A stretch of DNA of 22,389 nucleotides from Spirochaetaceae bacterium UBA1306 (GTDB lineage Bacteria > Spirochaetota > Spirochaetia > Treponematales > Rectinemataceae), in contig DBTW01000114.1 in NCBI GenBank assembly GCA_002307245.1, forward strand, positions 6,932-29,320, in the 5' to 3' direction. Of the stretch, positions 20,930-22,389 are shown piece by piece. How positions within the stretch are numbered: the stretch's first letter is position 1; each line of letters starts with the position of its first letter. The position numbers were made by a program, and so were the translations under genes. The notes under the pieces are model-generated. The model was not told the DNA's origin. It saw nothing but the letters and a program-made list of their open reading frames with translations, and searched no databases.

Positions 20930-22389
20930 TCAAGGAATGGCCCGGCGCCGGGCTCCGACCCAGAGGCCGAGGGCCGCCAGGGCGCGGTCGGCGCTCCTGA
21001 AGGTGGGCACGCCGCGAGATTCGAGGGCCCGGGCCAGGGGATCGTAAAGGTGACCCGAGTCCACGACGGCCACCCAGGGTTTGGCCATCTCGGCCATGAG
21101 CCGGCCGTAGCGCGCGGCTATGCCGTCCTTTCGGCCCAAGTCGCTAGCGAAGTCCGGGCCCTCGGCCAGGCTCGTGAGGGCGGCCGTGAGCGGGACGATG
21201 CCCGCGAGGCCGCAGTCGACGCCGGGGTCCTCCAGTATCGCGCGGAAGCACTCCTCATAGGCCTCGTCCCCGGCCATCGGCGTCAGGTCGAGGGGATTGT
21301 GCACGTCGACGATTTCTCCGATGCCCGCCTTGGCGAAGGCTGCCGAGAGCCGAGCCGCGGTCGCGGGCGAGAACGAGGCGAGCTCGAGGCCGCCCAGATT
21401 GTCCGCGGCCGCCACGCACTCGAATCCGGCGTTGGAGAGGGCTCCGAGCCGCGGCGCGGAGTCTCGGCTCGGGTCGCCGGGCCTCTTGCCCCGCAGCATC
21501 GAAAAGATCGCGAGGGCGTCGTCGAAGTCGTCGAGGCTTTCCGTGACGATCGCGCCGGCCTGCTCGAAGAGCTCGCGGGTGACCGGGTAGTCGCCCGCGA
21601 TGCTCGCCGTGTGGCTGGCGCTGGCCGCCGCTCCGGCCGCGCTCCGGCCGGCCCTGTACAGGATCACCGTCCGGCCCGACGAGGTTATGCGGGCGCAGGC
21701 GCGCAGCGCCTTCTCGCCGTCGAGGGGCTTGAAGCCCTCGACGTAGACCGCGAACACGCGGATCGACTCGTCCTCGGCCAGGCGCTCGAGGAAGTCGCCG
21801 ACCGTGAGGTCCATCTGGTTGCCGCAGGTGACCACGTACTTCGGCGCGAGCCCGGGGTGCTTCGAGAGCCGGGTTATGGCGAAGGCCCCCGATTGGGAGA
21901 CCAGGGCCACGGGATCGGGCGGCCCCGCCCGGCGGGGGAGCTTGTGCTCCGGTATGAAGAGCGTATTGTATTTGCCGGGGTTCGAGAGCAGGCCGAGGCA
22001 GTTGCCCCCGACGATGACCGGCCCCCCGCCTTCGCCGGCGCGGGCCCGCTCGAGGGCCGAGGCCATCCTCGCCGTGATCGCCTCGGTCCCCGCCTTCTCC
22101 TCGAAGCCGCCGGGGATCACGATGATCGACTCGGCCTTGTCCGCCTCGACGAGCTCGGCGAGGACGCCCGGGGCCGAGGCGGCGGGCACGACGAGGACGA
22201 AGAGGTCCACCTTCTCGGGCAGGGAGGCGACATCGCTCACGCAGGCGCAGCCGTCGATAACCGCGGCGCCCGGCTTGACGACGTAGAGCCGACCGCGGTC
22301 GAAGCCGTTGGCCAGGAGGTTGCGCAGGATCATGCGCCCGTTGTTCATCCCCTTCTCGGAGACGCCGATGACCGCCGCGCTGCGGGGTC
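20930..22389 (-). CDS. NDP-forming acyl-CoA synthetase, alpha (CoA-ligase) part, 5' end cut by the window edge
   Basis: At least 486 residues are visible; the frame is open to the right edge and reads PRSAAVIGVSEKG before the first Met at 22348, so the true start lies outside. The order is a CoA-binding Rossmann domain, then succinyl-CoA-synthetase-like domains with GNCLG, SQSGA and SHTASIAGD (residues 245-253 counted from that Met), whose histidine is the expected phosphate carrier. The enzyme converts acyl-CoA, ADP and phosphate to acid, ATP and CoA. There is no ATP-grasp domain at the C-terminus, so the beta subunit must be a separate gene or lie N-terminal, outside the window. Archaeal relatives accept arylacetyl-CoA from IorAB, which fits the operon downstream; the acyl group is inferred. 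Confidence 0.82.
   Translation of the reverse strand, partial: PRSAAVIGVSEKGMNNGRMILRNLLANGFDRGRLYVVKPGAAVIDGCACVSDVASLPEKVDLFVLVVPAASAPGVLAELVEADKAESIIVIPGGFEEKAGTEAITARMASALERARAGEGGGPVIVGGNCLGLLSNPGKYNTLFIPEHKLPRRAGPPDPVALVSQSGAFAITRLSKHPGLAPKYVVTCGNQMDLTVGDFLERLAEDESIRVFAVYVEGFKPLDGEKALRACARITSSGRTVILYRAGRSAAGAAASASHTASIAGDYPVTRELFEQAGAIVTESLDDFDDALAIFSMLRGKRPGDPSRDSAPRLGALSNAGFECVAAADNLGGLELASFSPATAARLSAAFAKAGIGEIVDVHNPLDLTPMAGDEAYEECFRAILEDPGVDCGLAGIVPLTAALTSLAEGPDFASDLGRKDGIAARYGRLMAEMAKPWVAVVDSGHLYDPLARALESRGVPTFRSADRALAALGLWVGARRRAIP

Overview
The window is a GC-rich bacterial chromosome segment with strong G/C preference at third codon positions, tight operons and many 1-4 nt gene overlaps. 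The gene content suggests an anaerobic or fermentative heterotroph: an indolepyruvate:ferredoxin oxidoreductase, three phenylacetate-CoA ligase family proteins and an NDP-forming acyl-CoA synthetase subunit. The tandem cyclic-nucleotide-binding/GGDEF proteins would suit a high-GC spirochaete, and the ior/paaK/ACT cluster also occurs in Desulfobacterota-like anaerobes. The phylum is a guess; the sequence here does not settle it.

Left part (1-5239), sulfur and methionine metabolism. A minus-strand gene, perhaps murA, runs off the left edge. Diverging from it is a promoter, a 24-codon leader peptide ending in Met-Met-Met, an attenuator-like stretch and a short degenerate aspartokinase-like protein. 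Next come an Rrf2-family regulator with three cysteines and cysK. Convergent to these is metY. Divergent from metY is an XRE regulator with a cysteine-rich two-CW tail, overlapping metA by one base. MetA carries Glu111, the acetyl-CoA type residue, which fits MetY using O-acetylhomoserine. An inverted/direct repeat of TGTGGYA lies between metY and the regulator and is a candidate operator.

Middle part (5275-9405), a geranylgeranyl-reductase-like flavoprotein, two translationally coupled CNB-GGDEF proteins (one with a destroyed GGDEF motif), a small XRE regulator with a DUF2975 membrane protein, and an AT-rich intergenic island ending in a strong minus-strand terminator.

Right part (9320-20921), one long minus-strand transcription unit with a promoter before livJ and a terminator after the ACT gene. 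In transcription order it runs livJ, livH, livM, livG, livF, paaK-3, iorA, iorB, paaK-2, paaK-1, tandem-ACT protein. Upstream and on the same strand is the alpha part of an NDP-forming acyl-CoA synthetase, cut by the right edge. Together these look like a module for taking up amino acids, oxidising the derived arylpyruvates to arylacetyl-CoA and interconverting arylacetyl-CoA and arylacetate, possibly with ATP gain. Oddities are an IorA without the usual C-terminal ferredoxin domain, one PaaK with a changed substrate-pocket segment, a 22-bp tandem duplication over the livF start codon and a cluster of CTTCGCG repeats between livJ and livH.
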